Origin: Aestuariibacter sp. A3R04
GTDB taxonomy: Bacteria > Pseudomonadota > Gammaproteobacteria > Enterobacterales > Alteromonadaceae
Assembly: GCF_018860805.1 (NCBI RefSeq)
Contig: NZ_JAHKQR010000016.1
Coordinates: forward strand, 372,001-436,000
Direction of reading: 5' to 3'
Length of the DNA stretch: 64,000 nt
The stretch's first letter is position 1. Every line of letters starts with the position of its first letter. The notes under the pieces were generated by a model that searched no databases, was not told the origin of the DNA, and was given only the letters and a program-made list of their open reading frames with translations. The translations under genes were made by a program, and so were the position numbers. Shown piece after piece: positions 46,593 to 54,783 of the stretch.

Positions 46593-48675
46593 TAAGACCG
46601 GTATAATCTATCAGTCTTACTGGCCGTTTTAGCATCTGTCCGCCATCCCGGGAAATCGGGATCCAAGGATAAGTGCCTCGTCCTTTCGCCGGCTTCAGGG
46701 TAAAAATATCCAGGGGAACTGAAATGTAAAAGCCTTTGGTGAAGCTACCCTCGCCGTACTCTTCAGATGACACGTTAGTAATTGCAGCATAAGCCCCAAC
46801 GATAATGCCACTGTCGAAGCGCTTGGCGAAATCGATGTTTACGCCTTTGTCCTTTGCCAGAAACTGACCAGCACTTATTGTGAGCAACGTATCCGGTAAT
46901 ATTTCCGGCTCCCAGTACACACTGGCATGGCCGGTTATGGCCTCGTAATCAAGAAAATCGACCTGACTGTCGTAATCCCGTTGTTTCACATAGTTGATAT
47001 CTACACCAACGGCAATACGACTGTCGACCGGACGCCACAGTATTTCACCACCAACACCGCCGTACATGGTTTCAAGATATCCACCATACCCTTGTACAAA
47101 CCAATCTTTACTTAAGCTTTCATTCCATTGCAAGAATGCACTGTCTAGCCATACATCATTGCTCACGTATTCCCGCACCCGGGTGCGAACTCGTGGCAAA
47201 GTGGAATTTTCCTGATCGGTGGTAAAGTTAAACTTATCAAAATTGTCCAGCACGGTAGCGCGAACGGAAGAGATGAACGAAAGGTTTTCATTTACAGCGT
47301 AACCACCGCTTACAATCACACCGGTTTGATAAAGATAAAATGCTTCCGGATTCCCGAACGTCTGGGTGTAGAAGAAATCCATGCCATAGAAAAAGCCACT
47401 GGTTTTGGCGGGGTCATAGGGGGCTAGCACATCGTCGTCCGGAGCCTGACGATAGTATGTCTTATCTATTTCCGCTTCAATATCTTCGTATTTCGCCGCA
47501 ACTTTAAACGACGCGGCATCAATTACCGTATCCACCATAGGCGTTCTGCCAGCATTTTCCACAATGTGATACCGGCTCACCGAATCCGGTAACTCGGAGG
47601 CAATAATGCGACCAATTCGCTGAGTCGCCTCGTCTTTATCCCGATAGGCAATCTGATTGCCATAAAATATTGCTCTTTGCTCACTAATATCGGCATCAGA
47701 CAATACAAAACCGCCATCGTAAGCCAAATCATTATACAAACGCCGCTTGTTTACGTTGGCAATTGCTTCTGGCACTCTGGTGTTCACTATTTCCCGGGGG
47801 GGATCATCAAACTTCACCTGTTTGTAGGTGTTCATGTTGAAATGATACGTTACGCCAAAACCAAAGGTATTCCCACGCTGGTAATTAGCTGAAAAATCGA
47901 AGCCTTTCCAGCGATATACCGCACCGAAGTTCCAGCGCGTGTCCTGCTGAAGTTCACCAGCCCTGTCACGGGTGTAGTTATTACCCTCATATTCCAATTT
48001 AAAGCGCAATGGTTCCCAGGGTGTTTGATATTCCACACCGCCAAAAACCGCCATAGGACCTTTAAAAAATTGCTCGTAATCAATTTTTCCACCACGACCT
48101 GAAAACCCTGTCGGTCGCTCGCAATAGCTCTCTTTTAGCTTACAGAACGGACTAGTAATATCGTCAGCGGTCCCCAGGTAGCCCCAACCAAGTCCAAGGT
48201 GAAAGTCAAAAGGACCATAGGCTTTAGACGCCGTGACGTATTCACTTTCAAAAAAGCCCGTACCACCGAAATCCCTAAATCCCAAGGATACTTCAGGTAA
48301 ATAATAACCCTCTTGAAGCAACCTGAATTTAACGTCCAACCCCTTGTCTTTAAGGGTTTGATCGCCACTGAAACTGGGAACATCACTGTACAGACGCGTT
48401 CTTACATCAGTGTAGCGCGCCGTGGCCTGCATCCAGTCGAACAATTGCAGATTTACCGACCAAAAGCGGTACTCGTCGTTATCGGTGTAGTTAATGTATA
48501 AATCACCAACCTCACCCATGCGAGAGGTTGGGGTTTGAATAAGTCCTGTGCCACCCTGCACCATTTGCGAAGGCTTTACTCCCAGGGATACCACTTCCTG
48601 CGCAGCGGCCGACATAATTGCTAGCGCTGCTGTGACTCCCAGTGCACACTGACTTTTGCTAAATCTAAACTTCAT
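46573..48675 (-). CDS. yjbH: YjbH-family outer-membrane exopolysaccharide protein
   Basis: The 700-residue protein has a signal peptide (LGVTAALAIMSAAAQ) and matches the YjbH/GfcD family of outer-membrane proteins linked to polysaccharide secretion: GGTGLIQTPTSRMGEVGDL at the N-terminus, followed by many beta strands. It ends with a YTGLRSSFYD tail. It overlaps the yjbG-type gene by four bases and is last in the operon. A role in exporting or assembling an extracellular polysaccharide is the family inference. Confidence 0.88.
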   Translation of the reverse strand: MKFRFSKSQCALGVTAALAIMSAAAQEVVSLGVKPSQMVQGGTGLIQTPTSRMGEVGDLYINYTDNDEYRFWSVNLQLFDWMQATARYTDVRTRLYSDVPSFSGDQTLKDKGLDVKFRLLQEGYYLPEVSLGFRDFGGTGFFESEYVTASKAYGPFDFHLGLGWGYLGTADDITSPFCKLKESYCERPTGFSGRGGKIDYEQFFKGPMAVFGGVEYQTPWEPLRFKLEYEGNNYTRDRAGELQQDTRWNFGAVYRWKGFDFSANYQRGNTFGFGVTYHFNMNTYKQVKFDDPPREIVNTRVPEAIANVNKRRLYNDLAYDGGFVLSDADISEQRAIFYGNQIAYRDKDEATQRIGRIIASELPDSVSRYHIVENAGRTPMVDTVIDAASFKVAAKYEDIEAEIDKTYYRQAPDDDVLAPYDPAKTSGFFYGMDFFYTQTFGNPEAFYLYQTGVIVSGGYAVNENLSFISSVRATVLDNFDKFNFTTDQENSTLPRVRTRVREYVSNDVWLDSAFLQWNESLSKDWFVQGYGGYLETMYGGVGGEILWRPVDSRIAVGVDINYVKQRDYDSQVDFLDYEAITGHASVYWEPEILPDTLLTISAGQFLAKDKGVNIDFAKRFDSGIIVGAYAAITNVSSEEYGEGSFTKGFYISVPLDIFTLKPAKGRGTYPWIPISRDGGQMLKRPVRLIDYTGLRSSFYD

Positions 48676-49403
48676 GGCAACACCCTGTGTACAGCAAGCT
48701 CAACAACGGCCTGGTTTAGTTCATCCACATCGGGCGACAACAACCAGGTAAATAATGGCGCGTAAATCTGACTGCCCGGAATAATCTGAGCATAGGATTT
48801 GTTCCAATAAGCAATATTGTGTTTACTAATGTCGCCCTCTGGTGATATCACATAAACGAAGTCAGGATCGGCATAATCGCGCATGGCAATCCCCGATGCA
48901 TAGTGATATGGAGAGCGAGATGATTGATACTCGTAAGCTCCTGGCGTTTTTACCATGCCAGACATCCACACAACACCAGGCCGGCCCGTAAGCCGCAAAA
49001 GATAGTTGCCCTCTTGCAACATCGGGTTTTGCTTTATATCCAGTCTTGCGGCATCGTAATTGACAGAAACCGGTAGTCGCTTGGCCAGCGTCCAACTCTC
49101 AACCTGACGACGAAGTGCCGCCAAGGCAATGGCTTTTTCGTCCCTTGGCCTAAGTTCATAGGCCAACGCGTCAATTTGTTTAATAACCGCCTGACGTTTC
49201 GCTTCTATTTCAGTAGCATCGGCATTGTAAATAGTACAAGCGGGCCAGTACCAGTCGCCCTTGTCCGCAAACTGACGCAATACGAGTGATAACCGAACCG
49301 GATTGAGATAGCGAAACTGCTGCCCGTTCACATCAACATTAATAGCAGCAACCGCATTACTTAAGAAAGTGCACAGAGCAATAAACAAGAATAGCTGTTT
49401 CAC
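48672..49403 (-). CDS. yjbG: YjbG/GfcC-family capsule biosynthesis protein
   Basis: The 243-residue periplasmic protein has a signal peptide (FLFIALCTFLSNAVAA) and matches GfcC/YjbG: RLSLVLRQFADKGDWYWPACTIY, RLPVSVNYDAARLDIKQNPML and the SEC-like KTPGAYEYQ region. GfcC proteins have ubiquitin-like domains and act with the YjbF lipoprotein and YjbH barrel. It overlaps its neighbours by four bases at each end (ATGA), which shows tight coupling. Confidence 0.87.
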   Translation of the reverse strand: MKQLFLFIALCTFLSNAVAAINVDVNGQQFRYLNPVRLSLVLRQFADKGDWYWPACTIYNADATEIEAKRQAVIKQIDALAYELRPRDEKAIALAALRRQVESWTLAKRLPVSVNYDAARLDIKQNPMLQEGNYLLRLTGRPGVVWMSGMVKTPGAYEYQSSRSPYHYASGIAMRDYADPDFVYVISPEGDISKHNIAYWNKSYAQIIPGSQIYAPLFTWLLSPDVDELNQAVVELAVHRVLP

Positions 49404-50098
49404 TTGTTCGCTCCTTTTTGGTCAATCATCCGTTGCGCCCTGCTTAGATAAACCATTATCAGTCGCTCACCCACCGGAGAAACCTGCTGTTCAGATTTCA
49501 GTACTTCGCCGGTTTCAACGCTAACCCAGTACCGGTTAACCCAGGACAGATTTGCTTCATAAAACGGCAAAGCGCCAGGGAAAGTAACGTGCTGCTCAAT
49601 GACATTTACTGCAAAACTATTCCCGAAAATTGTCAACGACGCAGGTTCTCCACCTTGCCAAGTGGAGTTGACCTCTAGCCCATAACCGTATTCTTCTACG
49701 TCTGTGATGTAGTGCCATTCCCCCTTTCCTGCTGTTGGTTTTGCCAACGGATTACCCGACAAATTCGAGTGGAAAACTAAGTCGTAGGGAAAACCGTAAC
49801 TTTCAGTTATGACGCCATGGTGCATACTCAAAATCGCGTTATCTGCAGAAACCCATTTTTGTAAACCATTTTCAATAAAAGCCAGCGCCATGATGACCTG
49901 AACACGCGCTCCGTGTTTCACGGCCATAAGGTCGCCCCGGGTCTGTCTAACCTGGTCCAACGTAACCTCGTTGTCTTCCTGAGACATAGCGAGCTTGAGG
50001 GTATCGTAGTAAGCACGGTTTGTACTGGAACAACCCGTAATGACCATGCCAATAAATAGAAAGGGCAAAAAACGAGCGAATTGTATTTTAAGTTTCAT
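49400..50098 (-). CDS. yjbF: YjbF/GfcB-family lipoprotein
   Basis: The 232-residue protein has a lipoprotein signal with lipobox VITGC and matches YjbF/GfcB: VRQTRGDLMAVKHGARVQVIMALAF, then a domain with NSTWQGGEPASLTIFG and the final YLSRAQRMID. I start at ATG 50098, just ahead of the basic signal start; the frame reaches 50152. It overlaps the yjbG-type gene by four bases. A terminator-like hairpin lies between it and yjbE. Confidence 0.87.
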   Translation of the reverse strand: MKLKIQFARFLPFLFIGMVITGCSSTNRAYYDTLKLAMSQEDNEVTLDQVRQTRGDLMAVKHGARVQVIMALAFIENGLQKWVSADNAILSMHHGVITESYGFPYDLVFHSNLSGNPLAKPTAGKGEWHYITDVEEYGYGLEVNSTWQGGEPASLTIFGNSFAVNVIEQHVTFPGALPFYEANLSWVNRYWVSVETGEVLKSEQQVSPVGERLIMVYLSRAQRMIDQKGANK

Positions 50099-50135
50099 GG
50101 ATAGGGATGCTGAAAAACCGGAAAGTATACAGAAA

Positions 50136-50166
50136 TAAAAAAGCCGCTCCAAAAAGGCGCGGCTTT
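50136..50166 (-). terminator. Hairpin between yjbE and yjbF (attenuator)
   Basis: Minus-strand AAGCCGC...GCGGCTT, a 7-bp GC-rich stem with an 11-base loop, followed by T6. It lies 18 bases after the yjbE-type stop and ahead of yjbF, so it would limit transcription of yjbFGH relative to yjbE. Confidence 0.8.
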
Positions 50167-50183
50167 CGAAAAAACTTCAACGT

Positions 50184-50546
50184 TTACTGTACAGTAGGCG
50201 CGTAAGTTGAGATAACAGTGATTGGTGTAGTCACTGTAATTGTTTGCGTACCAGAAACTGTAACTGTGTCAGTTACACTAACGGTTGTATTAACACACAC
50301 ACCGTCAACTAACTCGTCGCCATCGTTACAAGTAGGATCTGGGTCAACTGGATCTACGATATCAGAAGAGCCGCGGTTGTTGCTGATAATTGCAGCTAAC
50401 ACACCTAAACCTACAACGCCTGTAGCCACTTGCTCGCCTGTAACATTACCCAGCGCGCCTAGAGTAGTAGCGCCTGCTTCATCCTCTGCAACTGCGCCAA
50501 ATGCCATAGTTGCACCGATGACCAATGAAATTAATGACTGTTTCAT
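50184..50546 (-). CDS. yjbE: YjbE/GfcA-like small secreted protein
   Basis: The 120-residue protein has a signal peptide (SLISLVIGATMAFGAVA), a Gly/Ala/Val hydrophobic stretch (GVVGLGVLAAIISNNRGSS) and a Thr/Val-rich tail. This layout matches YjbE/GfcA, though the sequence is diverged and a Cys pair (CNDGDE, GVCVN) is added. The start is ATG 50546 with AAGGAC upstream. As first gene of the yjbEFGH operon it is probably the most expressed; its function in the family is unknown. Confidence 0.78.
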   Translation of the reverse strand: MKQSLISLVIGATMAFGAVAEDEAGATTLGALGNVTGEQVATGVVGLGVLAAIISNNRGSSDIVDPVDPDPTCNDGDELVDGVCVNTTVSVTDTVTVSGTQTITVTTPITVISTYAPTVQ

Positions 50547-50663
50547 AATTGTCCTTACTAAAAAATCCACCGACGCACTATGCTAAAGCATTCGTCAGAA
50601 ACTGACTACTCTTCAGCCATAATTTGGTCGTAAAAAAAATACGTTTCACATGCTCGCCGCACG

Positions 50664-50687
50664 GATCTGAGACGATCTGATAAGATC
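50664..50687. promoter_or_regulatory. Helically phased GATC direct repeats upstream of yjbE
   Basis: GATC occurs at 50664, 50674 and 50684, exactly 10 bases apart, as GATCTGAgac-GATCTGAtaa-GATCGAC. It lies about 120-140 bases upstream of the yjbE start, after the radC stop. This could be a Dam-sensitive regulator site or a simple tandem operator; see findings. Confidence 0.5.
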
Positions 50688-50716
50688 GACACCTTACAGT
50701 ATAACAAGGTTCAAAA

Positions 50717-51394
50717 TTACATCAATCCCCTCTGAGCTAAAGATAATACATCACCATCGCCAACAATGAAATGATCTAGCACGCTTACATCTATTAAGCC
50801 CAGTGCGCTGCGAATATCTTTGGTGAGACGAATATCTGCTTCACTGGGTTCTGATACGCCCGAAGGATGATTATGGACCAAAATAACAGCTGCCGCGTTA
50901 TCTTCAATAACTTGTCGAACAATTTCACGTGGGTACACTGCTGCGGCATTGATGGTTCCACTAAACAACAACCTGAATGCAATGAGGTGGTGTTGACTGT
51001 TCAAGCAAAGTAAACCAAAGTGCTCTTTGTGTTCGTGCCGTAACGTAGCCAGAAGAAAATTTTTTACTTCACTGACCTGATGAAACACAGGTTGGGCTTG
51101 CAGGCTTGTCTCAAGGATCCGCTTGCTAATTTCGGAAATCACCGCAAGTTGAGCGTACTTGGTTTCACCCACGCCACATACCTCACACAATTGCTCTCGT
51201 TTCCCGTGAATGACGTGTCTCAACTGACCAAACTTGTCAATTAGCTCATTGGCAATGACCATAGCCCCCTGCTTTCCGGTACCGCTGCCAAATAGCACCG
51301 CCAGAATTTCTGCATCTGACAAGCTGCCCGCCCCCCGCTTTAATAACTTTTCTCTAGGCCTTTCCGAAACAGGCCAGTATTTCAACTCATTCAT
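50717..51394 (-). CDS. radC: RadC-family JAB/MPN domain protein
   Basis: The 225-residue protein has the UPF0758 N-terminal helix-hairpin-helix (RPREKLLKRGAGSLSDAE) and the JAMM metal motif HNHPSG with an Asp ten residues later (SEAD). RadC-type proteins were once linked to DNA repair but this is not supported. It is transcribed away from coaBC, the usual neighbour. Confidence 0.93.
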   Translation of the reverse strand: MNELKYWPVSERPREKLLKRGAGSLSDAEILAVLFGSGTGKQGAMVIANELIDKFGQLRHVIHGKREQLCEVCGVGETKYAQLAVISEISKRILETSLQAQPVFHQVSEVKNFLLATLRHEHKEHFGLLCLNSQHHLIAFRLLFSGTINAAAVYPREIVRQVIEDNAAAVILVHNHPSGVSEPSEADIRLTKDIRSALGLIDVSVLDHFIVGDGDVLSLAQRGLM

Positions 51395-51534
51395 ACTTCC
51401 TCCGTTTACCTGGTAAGACTAGATAAAACCCAGTGTTGTCACTACTGGCTCTACTACCAGATTTACTGACGTGCTATGCCGTTTAATAAACATCTGCTAG
51501 GCTTGTAGCCATCAGACTGTACAAATAACGACCT

Positions 51535-52740
51535 ATGCAACTGTTCAATAAGAAGATCCTATTGGGTATCACTGGCGGTATTGCCGCCTATAAAACACCG
51601 GATGTGGTGAGAAAATTAACAGCACAGGGCGCGCAGGTGCGGGTGGTACTCACTCGCGGCGCAGCCGAATTTGTTAGCCCGTTGTCACTCCAGGCCGTTT
51701 CAGGCAATCCTGTTCATACTCAATTACTCGATGAGCAGGCAGAAGCGGGAATGGGCCATATTGAACTCGCGAAGTGGGCAGACATCTTGTTAATTGCACC
51801 GGCAACTGCAAATTGTATGGCCAAACTAGCCCAAGGCCTCGCTGACGACTTACTGACTACAATTTATTTAGCAACCGACGCCAGGGTGTGCCTTGCCCCT
51901 GCGATGAATCAAAAAATGTGGAAGGCCAGAGCCACCCAGGAGAACTTACACCGACTTCAGTTGCACGGCGTTGACTTTATTGGCCCCGACGCCGGGGAGC
52001 AGGCTTGTGGCGATGTTGGTCCAGGCAGAATGGTTGAACCCGAAGCCATTGTTAGCAGCCTGGCCGCCATGTCAGGTGACGATAAACTGGCAGGAAAACA
52101 CCTTGTCATTACCGCAGGCCCCACACGAGAGCCTATCGACCCGGTAAGATATGTCAGTAACCACAGTTCTGGTAAAATGGGCTTTGCCATTGCACAAGCA
52201 GCGATAGAACAGGGGGCCAGAGTAACCCTGATAGCCGGCCCGGTCACCATTGCCCCACCGGCTAATGCAACCACAATTTCTGTAACAACCGCTCAGCAAA
52301 TGTATGAAGCAGTAATGAGGCACATTCCGCAGGCGGATATTTTTGTTGCAACAGCCGCGGTAGCTGACTACAAAGTAAGCGACGTCGCCGAAAATAAAAT
52401 AAAGAAATCAGATGAAAAGTTAACACTTACTTTTGTTAAAAACCCTGATATTCTTAAAGAAGTAGCAGCGCTACCTTCACCACCGTTTACCGTGGGTTTC
52501 GCCGCTGAAAGCCAGGATGTAGAAGCCTACGCACGGGGAAAGCTAAGAAACAAAAAGCTGGATATGATTGCTGCTAACGATATTACCCGGGAAGGCCTCG
52601 GTTTTAATAGCGATGAAAATGCACTGCACGTGATTTGGCATGACGGCGATGAACATCTGCCACCTGCTTCAAAGACGGATTTAGCCAAAACGCTAATCGC
52701 GCTAGTTGCAAAACAATATAATAATAAAATGTCAAAATAA
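51535..52740 (+). CDS. coaBC: Bifunctional CoaBC (phosphopantothenoylcysteine synthetase/decarboxylase)
   Basis: This 401-residue fused enzyme makes phosphopantetheine from phosphopantothenate and Cys. The N-terminal FMN-dependent CoaC half has [10 protein letters not shown] and PAMNQKMW; the C-terminal CoaB half has [25 protein letters not shown] and KNPDIL. AATAACGACCT precedes the ATG. In E. coli the next genes are dut and slmA; here slmA follows directly without dut. Confidence 0.96.
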   Translation: MQLFNKKILLGITGGIAAYKTPDVVRKLTAQGAQVRVVLTRGAAEFVSPLSLQAVSGNPVHTQLLDEQAEAGMGHIELAKWADILLIAPATANCMAKLAQGLADDLLTTIYLATDARVCLAPAMNQKMWKARATQENLHRLQLHGVDFIGPDAGEQACGDVGPGRMVEPEAIVSSLAAMSGDDKLAGKHLVITAGPTREPIDPVRYVSNHSSGKMGFAIAQAAIEQGARVTLIAGPVTIAPPANATTISVTTAQQMYEAVMRHIPQADIFVATAAVADYKVSDVAENKIKKSDEKLTLTFVKNPDILKEVAALPSPPFTVGFAAESQDVEAYARGKLRNKKLDMIAANDITREGLGFNSDENALHVIWHDGDEHLPPASKTDLAKTLIALVAKQYNNKMSK

Positions 52741-52846
52741 TGGATGGCCTGTCGATAACCTTATCATGAGGTAAAAACAGGTTTCTCACCACCTAAAAAG
52801 GAAATGGGGCGTATTCTGGCCCTCAAACGGAGGAATTACTCGCGTT

Positions 52847-53434
52847 ATGCCTGCTGTCAAAAAAACAAATCGCCGGGCGCAAATACTGCAAGCACTGGCC
52901 GGAATGCTCGAAACCCATCAGGGTCAACGAATAACAACTGCCAAACTGGCTGAAAAAGTGGGCGTGTCGGAAGCCGCGCTTTATCGCCACTTTCCCAGTA
53001 AAGCCAGAATGTTCGAGGGGTTAATTGAATTCATTGAAGAAACACTGTTTTCGCGCATAAATAAAATACTTAACGAAGAAAAAGATTCCGCAGCGCGCTG
53101 CCAACTAATTCTTCATTTATTGCTTGGGTTTGCAGAAAAAAACCCTGGTATCACACGAATTTTAAATGGCGACGCACTCATGGGCGAACAGGACAGGTTA
53201 CGCGCTCGCATTGCCAAGCTGTTTGAACGACTGGAAACCCAGTTGAAACAAATTCTGCGCGAGCGAAAGTTACGGGAAGGAAAAACCCTTACGGCAGAAG
53301 AAGGTGTTATAGCCAACCTTATGATTTGCTACGTGGATGGACGCATTAATCAGTATATTCGCAGTGGCTTTAACCGTAAGCCCACAGAGCAGTTTTCCGA
53401 GCAGTGGCTCACATTTAAGCATATGTTTGCATAA
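52847..53434 (+). CDS. slmA: Nucleoid occlusion factor SlmA
   Basis: This TetR-fold regulator of 195 residues keeps FtsZ rings off the nucleoid. The helix-turn-helix ([25 protein letters not shown], residues about 25-49) is close to E. coli SlmA, as are [11 protein letters not shown] and the end of the protein. GGAGG sits 13 bases ahead of the ATG, which is a long spacing. It ends at a shared terminator with the convergent capsule gene. Confidence 0.93.
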   Translation: MPAVKKTNRRAQILQALAGMLETHQGQRITTAKLAEKVGVSEAALYRHFPSKARMFEGLIEFIEETLFSRINKILNEEKDSAARCQLILHLLLGFAEKNPGITRILNGDALMGEQDRLRARIAKLFERLETQLKQILRERKLREGKTLTAEEGVIANLMICYVDGRINQYIRSGFNRKPTEQFSEQWLTFKHMFA

Positions 53435-53459
53435 AAAAGGGCTACTAAGCCCTTTTTTG
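53432..53459. terminator. Bidirectional terminator between slmA and the capsule gene
   Basis: AAAAAAGGGCT and AGCCCTTTTTT form a stem with a four-base loop that terminates from both sides. It overlaps the last codons of both convergent genes. Confidence 0.85.
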
Positions 53460-54638
53460 TTGTTTGTATTCAGCCACCAGAACAGAAAAAGCATCCTGTT
53501 GTTGTAACCTTTTTTCCAGCGCCTTGAAATTCTCTTCTCCGGCCTGCGCCCAAGCCTGAGGAATCACATAATAATCGTGTAAGCACTGTAAAAACTGTCG
53601 TTGTTTTTTCTCGTCAAAACCACAGTCGTCGATATGATTGAGCGCCCAGGCCATAGATGCCTCATCGCTAACCCGATATGCTATTGAAGGAATGTCATAA
53701 CAGGCGTCGCCCAGTACAATGACTTTTTTACCCAGCAACAGCGATTCGATTCCCACGGTGGAGTTAATTGTCATTACAGCATCTGCGTTTTCAATTAATT
53801 CCTGGGTGCTGCATTGGTTGGTAAAAATAATACGCGGATCTTTATTGTGTAAATTGTCGTGACGAATGACATCCGACGGATGCTCTTTGATAACAACTTT
53901 TAGGTTCGGATTGTCAGCCATGTCCAAGGCGTTAACAATATGCTGCCACAACTGCGCCATAGATTTTATCCAAGGTGAATTAGCGATAACTTGGCTGTCA
54001 GTTTCTACTTGAAATGGCACAAATATATAGTGCTCTGGCAAGGACTCTATTTTAGCGCCGTCGGCTTTTGCTTTAGCCCTGGCCCTCACCTGGAGAGTTT
54101 GTGGCAACGTTACTTCGCCGGAGAACTGGTCGTAAAAAGACGCATCTCTAGGTAAACTGTTTTGGCAGTTCACACCGTTGACATCGCAGGTAGTAGAATG
54201 GGGCAACAAACCATTCTCGAAATATACGACTTCTTTGCCCATAGCTTTGGCGGCAAACGCAACGCTTGAACTAGGCAACTTTTGACCGTTCCACGCCCCT
54301 ACTACATCGGCGCGCATATTATCAATAAGCCCGCAAAATTTAGCGATTTCAGCTCTCGCGTAAACTTTCATGAGCCATTCATAGGCTCCCCACAACCAGG
54401 TTTTGCACAAACGAGGAAATTTTTTCCGTTTTTTCGCAAAGTGTGGGATCAGGTAAGTATCAACATCTAAGGAACGGGTGAATCGCCAGTAAGAAAAATA
54501 CCCCGGATGGAAAAACACTTTGTTTACCTGAACCACACTAACATTCAGTGACGTCGACGCGGCGAAGCGCTTAAAATAACGAATATGAGAACTTCCCCTT
54601 GCCATGAGGAGAAAGTGTTTTTCGGCTTGTACAGTCAT
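53445..54638 (-). CDS. KpsS-like capsule polysaccharide biosynthesis protein
   Basis: The 397-residue protein matches the Capsule_synth (KpsS/LipB) family: MARGSSHIRYFKRFA at the start, the VVYFENGLLPHSTTCDVNGVN segment, FVPFQVETDSQV, KEHPS and the TINSTVGIESLLLGKKVIVLGDACY motif. KpsS proteins are beta-Kdo transferases that start the Kdo linker of group 2 capsules, or are related glycosyltransferases acting on LPS. No other capsule genes are nearby, so it may act on LPS. It shares its terminator with slmA. Confidence 0.85.
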   Translation of the reverse strand: MTVQAEKHFLLMARGSSHIRYFKRFAASTSLNVSVVQVNKVFFHPGYFSYWRFTRSLDVDTYLIPHFAKKRKKFPRLCKTWLWGAYEWLMKVYARAEIAKFCGLIDNMRADVVGAWNGQKLPSSSVAFAAKAMGKEVVYFENGLLPHSTTCDVNGVNCQNSLPRDASFYDQFSGEVTLPQTLQVRARAKAKADGAKIESLPEHYIFVPFQVETDSQVIANSPWIKSMAQLWQHIVNALDMADNPNLKVVIKEHPSDVIRHDNLHNKDPRIIFTNQCSTQELIENADAVMTINSTVGIESLLLGKKVIVLGDACYDIPSIAYRVSDEASMAWALNHIDDCGFDEKKQRQFLQCLHDYYVIPQAWAQAGEENFKALEKRLQQQDAFSVLVAEYKQQKRA

Positions 54639-54735
54639 ATAAACGCAGTTTCAGGCATGAAAAAGAAGCGAAAGTATACCCTCAGCGAAGGCGCTTTTCC
54701 AAGCTAAAGAGCCCGTCCTTGGCAACGTACTTCGC

Positions 54736-54760
54736 AAAAAAAAGGGCACTTCTCGTGCCC
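54736..54760 (-). terminator. Terminator of the M28 peptidase gene
   Basis: Minus-strand GGGCAC-GAGAA-GTGCCC followed by T8, 24 bases after the stop codon. Confidence 0.88.
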
Positions 54761-54783
54761 GTTTTCAAGCGTCTCTCAAAATG

